In this document: positions 1-6,690 of the stretch, in pieces
Numbering within the stretch: position 1 is the first letter of the stretch
Layout: the number at the start of each line of letters is the position of its first letter
NCBI GenBank assembly: GCA_038224615.1
Contig: JBBRFH010000133.1
Span: 1-9,388 of the forward strand
From: JBBRFH01 sp038224615
Lineage (GTDB): Bacteria > Planctomycetota > Phycisphaerae > Tepidisphaerales > Tepidisphaeraceae
Direction: 5' to 3'
Length of the DNA stretch: 9,388 bases
Notes under the pieces: generated by a model
The model's input: the letters and a program-made list of their open reading frames with translations, nothing else
What the model was told of the DNA's origin: nothing
Database searches by the model: none
Made by a program: the position numbers and the translations under genes

Positions 1-603
1 CCGCCGCGTTTTAACATCGCGCCGAGCCAGCCGATCCCCGTCGTCATCAACGACGGGCGCAATGCCGTCCAGCTCTTCCGCTGGGGCCTGGTGCCGAGCT
101 GGGCAAAGGATATTGCGATCGGCAACAAGTTGATTAACGCCCGTGCCGAGACGCTGCTGGAGAAGCCCGCTTTCCGCACGCTCGTCCGCCGTAAGCGATG
201 CGTGATCCCTGCCAGCGGCTTCTACGAATGGCGGCGCGACGGCAAGGTGAAAACGCCCATGTACGCTCACCGGAAGGACCGTCATCCGTTCGCGTTTGCG
301 GGACTGTGGGACGTGTGGCATTCGCCGGACGGCTCGGAGCTGCCGACGTGTACGATCATCACGACGGCACCCAACTCAGTGATGGAGCCGATCCACGATC
401 GCATGCCCGCCATGCTCGACGAGCAGGGGATGCATCGCTGGCTCGCCAGACCCGATGACCACGCCGCGCCGCCGATCGACGTGCTGAAGCCCTTCGACGC
501 AGCGAAGATGACCGCCCATCCGGTCAGCCGTGCCGTCAATTCACCCGGCACCGACACGCCGACCCTGATCGTCCCGGCCGCCAGCGAATCCCTTTTTGGC
601 TGA
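1..603 (+). CDS. SRAP-family protein (YedK/HMCES-like), 5' end outside window
   Basis: SRAP proteins protect abasic sites in single-stranded DNA by forming a thiazolidine crosslink through the Cys at position 2; they are also called SOS response-associated peptidases. The reading frame is open from base 1, and 200 residues are visible. Numbering from the first visible codon, the family blocks appear in order: RFNIAPSQ (3-10), RWGLVPSW (27-34), INARAE with the conserved Asn at 46, GFYEW with the conserved Glu at 76, IHDRMPAML with the conserved His at 132, and HPVSRAVN near the C-terminus. Three of the four active-site residues known from YedK are therefore present. The fourth, Cys2, lies upstream of the window, about 35 residues away judging by the usual length near 220. 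An in-frame ATG at 91 is internal and not the start, because the conserved RFNIAP block precedes it. The stop TGA is at 601-603. No partner gene is visible. Confidence 0.93.
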   Translation, partial: PPRFNIAPSQPIPVVINDGRNAVQLFRWGLVPSWAKDIAIGNKLINARAETLLEKPAFRTLVRRKRCVIPASGFYEWRRDGKVKTPMYAHRKDRHPFAFAGLWDVWHSPDGSELPTCTIITTAPNSVMEPIHDRMPAMLDEQGMHRWLARPDDHAAPPIDVLKPFDAAKMTAHPVSRAVNSPGTDTPTLIVPAASESLFG

Positions 604-612
604 CGTCCGCGA

Positions 613-654
613 CCGTGTTCCACACACGGGGAACGCGGGTTGTGGAAACCCGTG
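613..654. repeat. Overlapping inverted repeats after the SRAP gene
   Basis: Two adjacent stem-loops can form here. The first pairs 613-618 with 624-629 (CCGTGT/ACACGG, 5-base loop). The second pairs 634-641 with 647-654 (CGCGGGTT/AACCCGTG with one G-T pair, 5-base loop). A third pairing, 618-624 with 641-647 (TTCCACA/TGTGGAA), would exclude both. No T-run follows, so it is not a canonical intrinsic terminator. It could be a REP-like intergenic element or an RNA 3'-end structure of the SRAP transcript. Seen directly; function inferred. Confidence 0.5.
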
Positions 655-711
655 CCAGGTTGACATCCCTTGCTCTTTCTCGCCGAACGTGGGTACAAAA
701 CGGGTCTTCGC

Positions 712-1685
712 ATGACACTTTTGACCGCCGACCCTGTTCCGAAGATCACCACGCGCGGCTTGCACGTGATGAGCAAGCCGATCGGGCCGATCTGCAATCT
801 CGACTGCAAGTACTGCTTCTACCTCGAGAAGGAGAAGCTCTACGACAATGGCGAGAAGTGGGCGATGAGCGACGAGGTTCTCGAGTCGTACATCCGGCAG
901 TACATCGAGCAGCAGGACGTGCCGGAGATCAGCTTCGCATGGCAAGGCGGCGAGCCGACGCTGCTGGGCGTGCGGTTCTTTCGCAAGGTCGTCGAGCTGC
1001 AGCGTAAGTATGCCAGCGGAAAGACGATCAACAACGCACTGCAGACCAACGGCACGCTGTTGGACGACGAGTGGTGCGAGTTTTTCACCGAGCACAAATT
1101 CCTCGTCGGCCTGAGCATCGACGGCCCGCGCGAGCTGCACGATTTTTACCGCGTCGACAAGAAACAGCAGCCGACGTTTGGCGCGGTCGGGCGCGGCCTC
1201 GATCTGCTCAAGAAGCACAAGACCGAGTTCAATACACTCACTGTCGTCAATCGCGCCAACGGCTCGCACCCGCGCGAGGTGTACCGCTTCCTCAAGGAGA
1301 TCGGCAGCGGGTTCATCCAGTTTATTCCGCTGGTGGAGCGGCTGCCGTCCAAGGGCCGGTTGCCGGTCCTCAACCTCGACTTTGCAGTGCCGCCGGTGCC
1401 GGGGGAGAAGTACGATCCGGATTCGCCGGTGACGAACTGGAGCATCGCTTCGTCGACACCCCCGACGGCGAAGCGGGCCTCAACTACCTCTGTCCGAGCT
1501 ACAAGCGATTCTTCACGTATATCGATCCGTACATGAAAACGATGGCCGATCTGATCCGTCGAGGCCGCGCGCCGGCGGAGATTATGTCGATGCGGGCGGC
1601 GTCCGCGCCAACGCGCCAGCAATCCCGCAACGAACCGTGCGCCTGTGGCAGCGGTCGCAAGTTCAAAAACTGCTGCGGCGCGTGA
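712..1685 (+). pseudogene. Radical SAM/SPASM anaerobic sulfatase maturase-like gene, internally deleted and frameshifted
   Basis: Intact relatives (AslB/anSME type) oxidise a Cys or Ser of sulfatases to formylglycine, using one SAM-binding 4Fe-4S cluster and two SPASM auxiliary clusters. From an ATG at 712 the first frame gives about 245 good residues: CNLDCKYC (Cys 28, 32, 35; CX3CX2C), WQGGEPTLLG (77-86), QTNGTLL (111-117), SIDGP (135-139), FIQFIPLVER (201-210) and a last recognisable PVTNWSI. Homology then stops in that frame. It resumes in another frame at about 1443 with HRFVDTPDG, GLNYLCPSYK, MADLIRRGRAPAEIM and a canonical SEC-C tail (CACGSGRKFKNCC) ending at TGA 1683-1685. In relatives about 120 residues with most SPASM cysteines lie between NWS and HRF; here none remain. 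Read in the first frame, translation would run on as junk to 1536. A TTG at 670 is in frame but gives only extra non-conserved residues. Real deletion or assembly fault cannot be told apart here. Confidence 0.87.
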
Positions 1686-1882
1686 ATTGGCACCGCGTTT
1701 ACCAGATCCCCTGTAGCCGACTCGCCGGCACCCTGGCCACACGCCGCACCAAGCCGAGCGATGATTCACTTTTTTAATAAATCAATATCGAACGCTACAC
1801 ACGTTAACCATTTGACCATGAAGTCGTTGTAGATATGCTCGCTCGACGCGCGGTGGTCGGTGAGATCGCCGTGAGTTGATAT
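1686..1882. other. Non-coding spacer between maturase remnant and exporter genes
   Basis: No supportable gene lies in these 197 bases. The left part is GC-rich. An AT-rich patch at about 1761-1800 contains six Ts (1770-1775) but no clear preceding stem, so I do not call it a terminator. The right part carries the promoter candidate for the exporter genes. Confidence 0.6.
1812..1839 (+). promoter_or_regulatory. Candidate sigma70-type promoter of the exporter cluster
   Basis: TTGACC at 1812-1817 (5 of 6 to the -35 consensus) is followed after 16 bases by TATGCT at 1834-1839 (4 of 6 to the -10). This would start transcription at about 1846, some 37 bases before the first permease start codon. 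It lies just after the local AT-rich patch. Pattern match only. Confidence 0.4.
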
Positions 1883-3046
1883 ATGTTCCGACTCGCCTCG
1901 CTCATCTTCCGCAACGTCCTGCGCAACCTGCGGCGCACGGTGCTGACGCTGGCCAGCACTGCGGTGTCGCTGGCGGTGCTGGGGCTGCTCGTCGCGTTGT
2001 ACCAGGGGTTCTTTTTCGCGCCGCAGACGTCTCCCTCCGAGGCGTTGCGGCTGATCACGCGGCACAAGGTGTCGCTCACCAATCCGCTGCCGGTCAGTCA
2101 CCTCGGGCGGATTCGCTCGATTCCCGGCGTGGACGCGGTGTCGGCGTGGACGTGGTTTCAAGGCGTCTACAAGGACGAAAAGCCCGAGAACTTCTTCGCT
2201 CGCTTTGCCGTCGATCCGGCTGAGATCGCCCAGGTGCATCCGGATTACACGGCGTCGATCGATGCGTGGACGGCGTTCAAGAATAATCGCACCGCCTGCG
2301 CCGTCGGCCGCAAGATTGCCGAGCAGCACGCGATGAAGATCGGCGACCGAGTCAACGTCTCCGGCGACATTTACCCGGTCAATCTCGAGATGACGATCAC
2401 CACGATCTTTGATCATCCGGACAACACCGAGGCGCTGCTGTTCCACCGCGAGTATCTCGCCGAACTGCTCCGCGCCGCCGGCAAAGCATCGGCAGATATG
2501 GTGGGCACGTACCTGATCATCGCCAAAAGCGAGTCTGACGTGCGCCCGATCGCGCGGGCAGTGGATGCGGCGTTTGAAAATTCCTCGTACCCGACCAAGA
2601 CCGAAACCGAGCGCGAGTTCTCGTTGGCTTTCATTGCGTTCCTCGGCAACATCAAGCTGTATCTGGCCGTGGTCTGCGGCGCGGTGACGTTCACGATCCT
2701 GTTGGTGTCGGCCAATACGGTGGCGATGAGCGTGCGCGAGCGAACCCGTGAACTGGCCATCCTCCGCACGCTTGGCTTCACGCCTTCGGAATTGCTGAAG
2801 ATGGTGTTGGGCGAGTCGGTTTTCGTGTCGCTGGTCGGCGGGTTGCTCGGCATGGGCGTGACTTACCTGCTCACCCGCGCGGCATCCGCGGGCATGGGAC
2901 CGTGGGGCGCGATCATGGAGTTCCGCTGGCAGGCGTCGCTGATCGTCGCCGGCGCGGCGGTGGTCATTGGATTTGCCGCGGCGATCGTGCCGGGATTCTT
3001 CGCGTCGCGTCGCAACATCGTTGAGTCGCTTCGGTTCACGGGCTGA
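1883..3046 (+). CDS. ABC transporter permease, FtsX/MacB type (first of two)
   Basis: Inner-membrane permease of a type VII (MacB/LolCDE-like) ABC exporter, which couples cytoplasmic ATP hydrolysis to movements of its extracytoplasmic domain. The 387 residues show the family layout. A basic cytoplasmic start (RNVLRNLRRT) leads into membrane segment 1 at about 20-42. A large extracytoplasmic domain follows at about 45-250. Three C-terminal membrane segments lie at about 258-280, 308-332 and 351-375. Between segments 2 and 3 is the family coupling sequence RERTRELAILRTLGF (285-299), which contacts the ATPase. The ATG at 1883 was chosen because the membrane-anchor region begins directly after it; no strong ribosome site is visible. 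The gene is followed after 14 bases by a second, distinct permease, so the two probably make a heterodimer. Substrate unknown. Confidence 0.93.
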   Translation: MFRLASLIFRNVLRNLRRTVLTLASTAVSLAVLGLLVALYQGFFFAPQTSPSEALRLITRHKVSLTNPLPVSHLGRIRSIPGVDAVSAWTWFQGVYKDEKPENFFARFAVDPAEIAQVHPDYTASIDAWTAFKNNRTACAVGRKIAEQHAMKIGDRVNVSGDIYPVNLEMTITTIFDHPDNTEALLFHREYLAELLRAAGKASADMVGTYLIIAKSESDVRPIARAVDAAFENSSYPTKTETEREFSLAFIAFLGNIKLYLAVVCGAVTFTILLVSANTVAMSVRERTRELAILRTLGFTPSELLKMVLGESVFVSLVGGLLGMGVTYLLTRAASAGMGPWGAIMEFRWQASLIVAGAAVVIGFAAAIVPGFFASRRNIVESLRFTG

Positions 3047-3060
3047 TCGGTATCGGAACA

Positions 3061-4236
3061 ATGGGCGTCCCCCTCAGATACAACCTCCGCAATCTCGTCC
3101 AACGCAAGGCCACGACGTTGATGACCGCGTTCGGCATCGGGATGACGGTAGCCGTCCTGGTGACCTCGGTCGCGATGACGCGCGGCATGGCGGCGGTGTT
3201 TGCCGGCTCAGGCGATCCGCGCCAGGCGGTGGTGCTGCGCAAGGGTGTCGACGTCGAACTGACCTCGACCGTCAGCGAAGAGAGTTTCCGCGTCGTCAGC
3301 CAGATGCCCGGCATCGCGGCCGGCGCCGACGGCAGGCCGATGGTCTCGCAGGAAGCGCAGACCGTGGTCAACCTTCCGAGCACCGAGAGCCCCAACGGCA
3401 TGAACGTCACCGTGCGCGGATTGCGGCCGGTGGGCGTTGCCATGCGCGAAGGGATCGCGCTGAAGTCGGGCCGATGGAACACCTCGGGCAAGCGCGAAGT
3501 CGTCGTCGGTGACGGCATCGCCGCCCGCTATCCGGCGGCGCGGGTGGGGCAGCGCCTCAAGTTCGGACGCGGCGATGAATGGGAAGTCGTCGGTGAGTTT
3601 GTCTACGGCACGTCGGCGTCGAACTCCGAAATCTGGACCGACCTCGATCAGCTCCGCAGCGCGTTCGAGCAATCGGGCGGAAGCAACTCGGTGCTGGTGC
3701 GACTTGAGTCGGCCGCAGGCATCGAGGCATTTGCCAGGCGCGTCGCCGACGAGCAGCGGCTCGGTTCAAAGGCGATCGCCGAGCCGACCTACTACGCCAA
3801 CCTGACGAAGACGTCCTCGGGCGTGATGCTGCAGTTCATCGGCTTCTTCGTCGCGGTCGTGATGGCTGTCGGCTCGGGGTTCGCGGCGACCAATACCATG
3901 TACGCCGCCGTCGCGCGGCGCGGGCGGGAGATCGGGACGCTGCGGGCGCTGGGATTCAGCCGGCTGGCGATCCTGACGTCGTTCGTGTTCGAGTCGCTTT
4001 GCCTGGCGCTGATCGGCGGGGTCATCGGATGTCTGATCGCGTTCCCGCTCAACAACGTGTCGGCCGGCATCGGCAACTGGCAGACCTTCAGTGAGATGGC
4101 GTTCCGTTTCAAGATCGACGCCTGGGCGATCGGCGGGGGGATGTTGTTCGCTGCGGTCATCGGAGTGCTCGGCGGATTCCTGCCGGCGTTCGCGGCGGCG
4201 CGGAAGAACGTCATCGCCGCGATGCGCGAGGCGTAG
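3061..4236 (+). CDS. ABC transporter permease, FtsX/MacB type (second of two)
   Basis: Second membrane subunit of the same exporter, 391 residues, with the same plan as its neighbour but diverged in sequence. It has a basic start (YNLRNLVQRKATT), membrane segment 1 at about 18-40, an extracytoplasmic domain at about 45-250, and membrane segments at about 255-279, 304-328 and 354-380. The coupling sequence between segments 2 and 3 reads RRGREIGTLRALGFS (287-300), matching RERTRELAILRTLGF in the first permease. Both proteins end in a similar short motif (RRNIVESLR in the first, RKNVIAAMR here), which suggests that the pair arose by duplication. ATG 3061 lies 14 bases after the upstream stop, with only a weak GGA ahead of it. 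The stop TAG is at 4234-4236, and a hairpin repeat begins within ten bases. Role in a permease heterodimer is inferred from context. Confidence 0.93.
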   Translation: MGVPLRYNLRNLVQRKATTLMTAFGIGMTVAVLVTSVAMTRGMAAVFAGSGDPRQAVVLRKGVDVELTSTVSEESFRVVSQMPGIAAGADGRPMVSQEAQTVVNLPSTESPNGMNVTVRGLRPVGVAMREGIALKSGRWNTSGKREVVVGDGIAARYPAARVGQRLKFGRGDEWEVVGEFVYGTSASNSEIWTDLDQLRSAFEQSGGSNSVLVRLESAAGIEAFARRVADEQRLGSKAIAEPTYYANLTKTSSGVMLQFIGFFVAVVMAVGSGFAATNTMYAAVARRGREIGTLRALGFSRLAILTSFVFESLCLALIGGVIGCLIAFPLNNVSAGIGNWQTFSEMAFRFKIDAWAIGGGMLFAAVIGVLGGFLPAFAAARKNVIAAMREA

Positions 4237-4242
4237 AAATGA

Positions 4243-4327
4243 ACCGCAGATTGACGCAGATGAACGCAGATAAGACAAGACGCATTGCAGACCTGCGTTT
4301 ATCCGCGTCACCTGCGGCTACTTTTTT
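4243..4327 (+). repeat. Long imperfect hairpin repeat with trailing T-run, inside the exporter cluster
   Basis: The left arm 4244-4269 contains 'CGCAGAT' three times at exact 10-base spacing (4245, 4255, 4265). The right arm 4293-4317 is its imperfect reverse complement: 7 bp plus a G-T pair closest to the loop, one A-C mismatch, and a small internal loop near the base. The loop is 4270-4292. Six Ts follow at 4322-4327, so the element could act as an intrinsic terminator or attenuator between permease 2 and the adaptor. From memory, very similar CGCAGAT-type elements are scattered between genes in planctomycetes, verrucomicrobia and other environmental bacteria, which points to a dispersed repeat family. 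Copy number cannot be seen here. Confidence 0.75.
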
Positions 4328-4352
4328 ATCGGTGTAGGATAGGCTCAAACCA

Positions 4353-5705
4353 ATGGCTGACGAACTTCAAAAACTCCGGATCGACAAATCGCAAAAAGCC
4401 CGCCGCGACGAGAAAGCCGTGTGGCCGTGGGCGCTGCTGGTGCTGCTCATCGGCGGTGGGGCGTTTGGCGCGTGGCGATGGACCGAGGCGACCGGCGCGC
4501 CGGTCGTCAGGACGATGCGCGTGCGCTTGCCCGAAGGAATGGTCGCAGACACCGACTTGGTGATGCTCAATGCCACCGGCTACATCATGGCCTCCCACAA
4601 GATCGAACTGGCCAGCAAGGTGGTTGGGCGCGTCGCGTGGGTGGGCGTGGAGATGGGCGACAAGATCAAGGTCGGGCAGGAACTGGTGCGGCTCGAGGAC
4701 GATGAGTACAAGGCCCGCGTCGCGCAGGAGCAAGGCCAGCTCGACGCCGCCAAGGCCAAGCTCGATGAGCTTGTGGCCGGCTCGCGACCCGAGGAAATCG
4801 CCGAGATGAACGCCGCGGTCGACGAGATGAAGTCCGATCTCGGCAATGCCGAGTCCAATCTCACCCGCCTGCGTGGTCTGAGCGAAGCCGGCAACGTGTC
4901 GAAGCAGGAACTGATCGACGCCGAGTCGCTGGTGCAGTCGCGCAAGGCCAAGGTCGATGCCGCCCAGCAGCGCTACCAGATGATGAAGATCGGCCCGCGC
5001 AAGGAGCAGATCGCCGCCCAGCGCGCCACCGTCCAGCAACTCGAAGGCGGGCTTGCGCTGGCGATGGTCGATCTTCGCAATACCGTCATCCGTTCGCAGG
5101 TCGATGCCACCGTGCTGGAGCGCAATGTCGAGGTCGGCGAGTTCGTCACCACGGGATTCGTGGGCGATCGCGGCGCCAAGGGGTACGTCGTCTCCATCGC
5201 CGACCTGAACGACCTGCGCGTCGAGCTCGACATCAGCCAGAACGATTTCGCCAAGGTCCGTCCGAAACAGCCGTGCTGGATCACGACCGACGCCTATCCT
5301 GATCGGCGTTACGAGGGCGTCGTTGATCTCATCTCACCCGAGGCCAATCGCCAGAAGGCGACTGTCGAAGTGCGCGTGAAGGTGCTGCAGCCGGACGAGC
5401 TGCTGAAGCCGGACATGAACGCGACGGTGTCGTTCCTCTCGCCCGCCAAACTCGCGGCGATCAAGAACGCGCCGGCGACGCAGTCGACGGAGAAACCGGC
5501 GCTGCGGGTGCCGGAGTCGGCGGTGCGCGAGGGAAAAGTGTTCGTCGTCGAGAAAGCCCGCGCGCAGGCCAAGGCGGTGACGACGGGCCTGACGACGGCG
5601 TCGAAGGAAATCGAAATCCACAAAGGCCTGATCGGCGGCGAAGACCTCATCACCAACCCGCCCGCCGACCTCAAGGACGGCGACGCCGTCAAAGTTCAGC
5701 CCTAA
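4353..5705 (+). CDS. HlyD/MacA-type periplasmic adaptor subunit
   Basis: Membrane fusion protein that links an inner-membrane exporter to the periplasm or an outer-membrane channel. The 450 residues show a cytoplasmic start, a single membrane anchor at about 24-42 (WPWALLVLLIGGGAFGAW), a first lipoyl half with ATGYIMASHKIELASKVVGRV at about 74-94 and GDKIKVGQELVRLED at 102-116, and a long charged alpha-helical hairpin at about 118-235. The second lipoyl half (VIRSQVDATVLERNVEVGEFV) is at about 245-265, a beta-barrel domain at about 285-365 (LRVELDISQNDFAKV, LKPDMNATVSF), and a membrane-proximal domain with VPESAVREGKVFVVE at about 386-400. There is no lipobox, so it is membrane-anchored and not a lipoprotein. 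ATG 4353 lies 12 bases after an AGGAT stretch (4336-4340). The ATPase gene follows after 16 bases. A dispersed-type hairpin separates it from the permeases, so its expression may be partly uncoupled from theirs. Confidence 0.92.
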   Translation: MADELQKLRIDKSQKARRDEKAVWPWALLVLLIGGGAFGAWRWTEATGAPVVRTMRVRLPEGMVADTDLVMLNATGYIMASHKIELASKVVGRVAWVGVEMGDKIKVGQELVRLEDDEYKARVAQEQGQLDAAKAKLDELVAGSRPEEIAEMNAAVDEMKSDLGNAESNLTRLRGLSEAGNVSKQELIDAESLVQSRKAKVDAAQQRYQMMKIGPRKEQIAAQRATVQQLEGGLALAMVDLRNTVIRSQVDATVLERNVEVGEFVTTGFVGDRGAKGYVVSIADLNDLRVELDISQNDFAKVRPKQPCWITTDAYPDRRYEGVVDLISPEANRQKATVEVRVKVLQPDELLKPDMNATVSFLSPAKLAAIKNAPATQSTEKPALRVPESAVREGKVFVVEKARAQAKAVTTGLTTASKEIEIHKGLIGGEDLITNPPADLKDGDAVKVQP

Positions 5706-5721
5706 TCGAACGGAGCCACGC

Positions 5722-6426
5722 GTGTCCGAAGCAATCGTCCAAGGCATTCATCTGAGCAAGACGTTCGAGCGTGGGCAGACTACGGTCGCCGCGCTCAACC
5801 AGGTCGAGGTCACCGTCCGGCGCGGCGAGTTTGTCGCGCTGATGGGACCGTCCGGCTCAGGAAAAAGCACGCTGCTGCACCTCATCGCCGGTATGGACAA
5901 GCCGACCGAAGGGCAGCTTCTGGTACTCAACGAAGAGCCCGCGAAGATGAACGAGCGCAGCCTCGCCCGCTGGCGTAACAATCACCTCGGCTTCGTCTTT
6001 CAGGCGTTCAATCTGATCCCGGTGCTGACGGCGCTGGAGAATGTCGAGCTGCCGCTGAAGTTGACGAGTCTCTCGCGCAGCCAGCGTCGCGAGAACGCCA
6101 CGCTCGCGCTCAACCTCGTCGGCCTCGGCGACCGCCTCGATCACTTCCCGCGTCAACTCTCCGGCGGGCAGGAGCAGCGCGTGGCCATCGCCCGGGCGAT
6201 CGTCACCGATCCTGACCTGATCCTCGCCGACGAACCGACCGGCAACCTCGATGCCACCAGCGCCCGCGAAGTGCTTGGATTGCTTCAGGAGCTTAACCGC
6301 TCACACGGCAAGACCCTCATCATGGTCACCCACGACCCGCACAGCGCCGCCGCCGCGTCGCGGCTGATCCATCTCGACAAAGGCCAATTCATAGAAGCCG
6401 CAGATTTGACGGCACCGGCAAACTGA
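5722..6426 (+). CDS. ABC transporter ATP-binding protein, LolD/MacB type
   Basis: Cytoplasmic ATPase that powers the adjacent FtsX-type permeases. The 234 residues contain every expected motif: Walker A GPSGSGKST (42-50), Q-loop glutamine in FVFQAFNLIP (Q94), signature LSGGQ (146-150) followed by EQRVAIARA, Walker B LILADEP (166-172) with its catalytic Glu, D-loop GNLD, and the H-loop histidine in MVTHD (204). 'FQAFNLIPVLTALENVELPL' is typical of the LolD/MacB/FtsE group. The signature is followed by Glu in 'SGGQEQR' where most members have QQR, a minor variation. The start is GTG at 5722, supported by CGGAG at 5711-5715 with a 6-base gap. It is the last gene of the cluster (permease, permease, adaptor, ATPase). 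No clear terminator is visible between its stop and the tRNA gene on the other strand. Confidence 0.96.
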   Translation: MSEAIVQGIHLSKTFERGQTTVAALNQVEVTVRRGEFVALMGPSGSGKSTLLHLIAGMDKPTEGQLLVLNEEPAKMNERSLARWRNNHLGFVFQAFNLIPVLTALENVELPLKLTSLSRSQRRENATLALNLVGLGDRLDHFPRQLSGGQEQRVAIARAIVTDPDLILADEPTGNLDATSAREVLGLLQELNRSHGKTLIMVTHDPHSAAAASRLIHLDKGQFIEAADLTAPAN

Positions 6427-6469
6427 GACGCGGGGGAAATGCTTTCGAGCGTTCGTGGGTGCGTGAAAA

Positions 6470-6540
6470 GCCGAGAATGAGAGTCGAACTCACAACCCCC
6501 GCTTTACGAAAGCGGTGCTCTGCCATTGAGCTATCTCGGC
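6470..6540 (-). tRNA. tRNA-Thr (anticodon CGU)
   Basis: On the minus strand the 71 bases fold as a standard cloverleaf. The acceptor stem GCCGAGA/TCTCGGC is a perfect 7 bp, the D stem is GCTC/GAGC with a short loop containing GG, and the anticodon stem CCGCT/AGCGG has loop TTCGTAA. The variable region has five bases and the T arm is GTGAG-TTCGACT-CTCAT with one G-U pair. The anticodon CGT occupies 6508-6506. G1-C72, C2-G71, G35 and U36 agree with the known threonine identity elements. CCA is not encoded; the discriminator base is U (6469) and three more Ts follow on that strand. It reads the codon ACG. It lies downstream of metK on the same strand, beyond a hairpin. Confidence 0.96.
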
Positions 6541-6630
6541 GTTGGACGGGCCAATCTACCGGACGATCGCGGATTCGTCAAAACGCTGACGTCGTGATCG
6601 GTGCCTTCTTCATTCGACGCGCGCAACGAA

Positions 6631-6660
6631 CGGCGGGATCAGCTTTTGCTGACCCCGCCG
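6631..6660 (-). terminator. Strong hairpin downstream of metK
   Basis: A 13-bp stem with one mismatch pairs 6631-6643 with 6648-6660 around the four-base loop 6644-6647. It sits 30 bases past the metK stop, between metK and the tRNA gene. On the minus strand it is followed by TTCGTTG, not a clean T-run, so termination is likely but may not be fully intrinsic. The near-symmetric stem could also stop rightward transcription from the exporter genes. Confidence 0.65.
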
Positions 6661-6690
6661 GTGCGTATCTCGAAGATCGGTATCCGGACG

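Noticed and set aside
660..699. Promoter for the maturase using TTGACA at 660-665
   Set aside because: The first reasonable -10 (TACAAA, 694-699) is 28 bases away; the alternative TTGCTC at 670 with an 18-base gap is too weak to call.
541..1269. 242-residue minus-strand frame opposite the maturase front
   Set aside because: It lies opposite the conserved radical SAM region and has a Leu/Val/Ala/Glu-rich shadow composition.
1761..1780. Terminator at the T-run after the maturase remnant
   Set aside because: There are six Ts, but I see no stable stem directly before them.
1766..3061. 431-residue open frame on the minus strand opposite the first permease
   Set aside because: Its product is rich in Arg, His and Asp without family motifs, as expected for the mirror of a GC-rich gene; the plus strand carries a clear FtsX-type permease.
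4285..4563. 92-residue plus-strand frame starting in the hairpin repeat
   Set aside because: It begins inside the repeat and runs in the wrong frame over the adaptor's N-terminus; such repeats often give spurious small frames.
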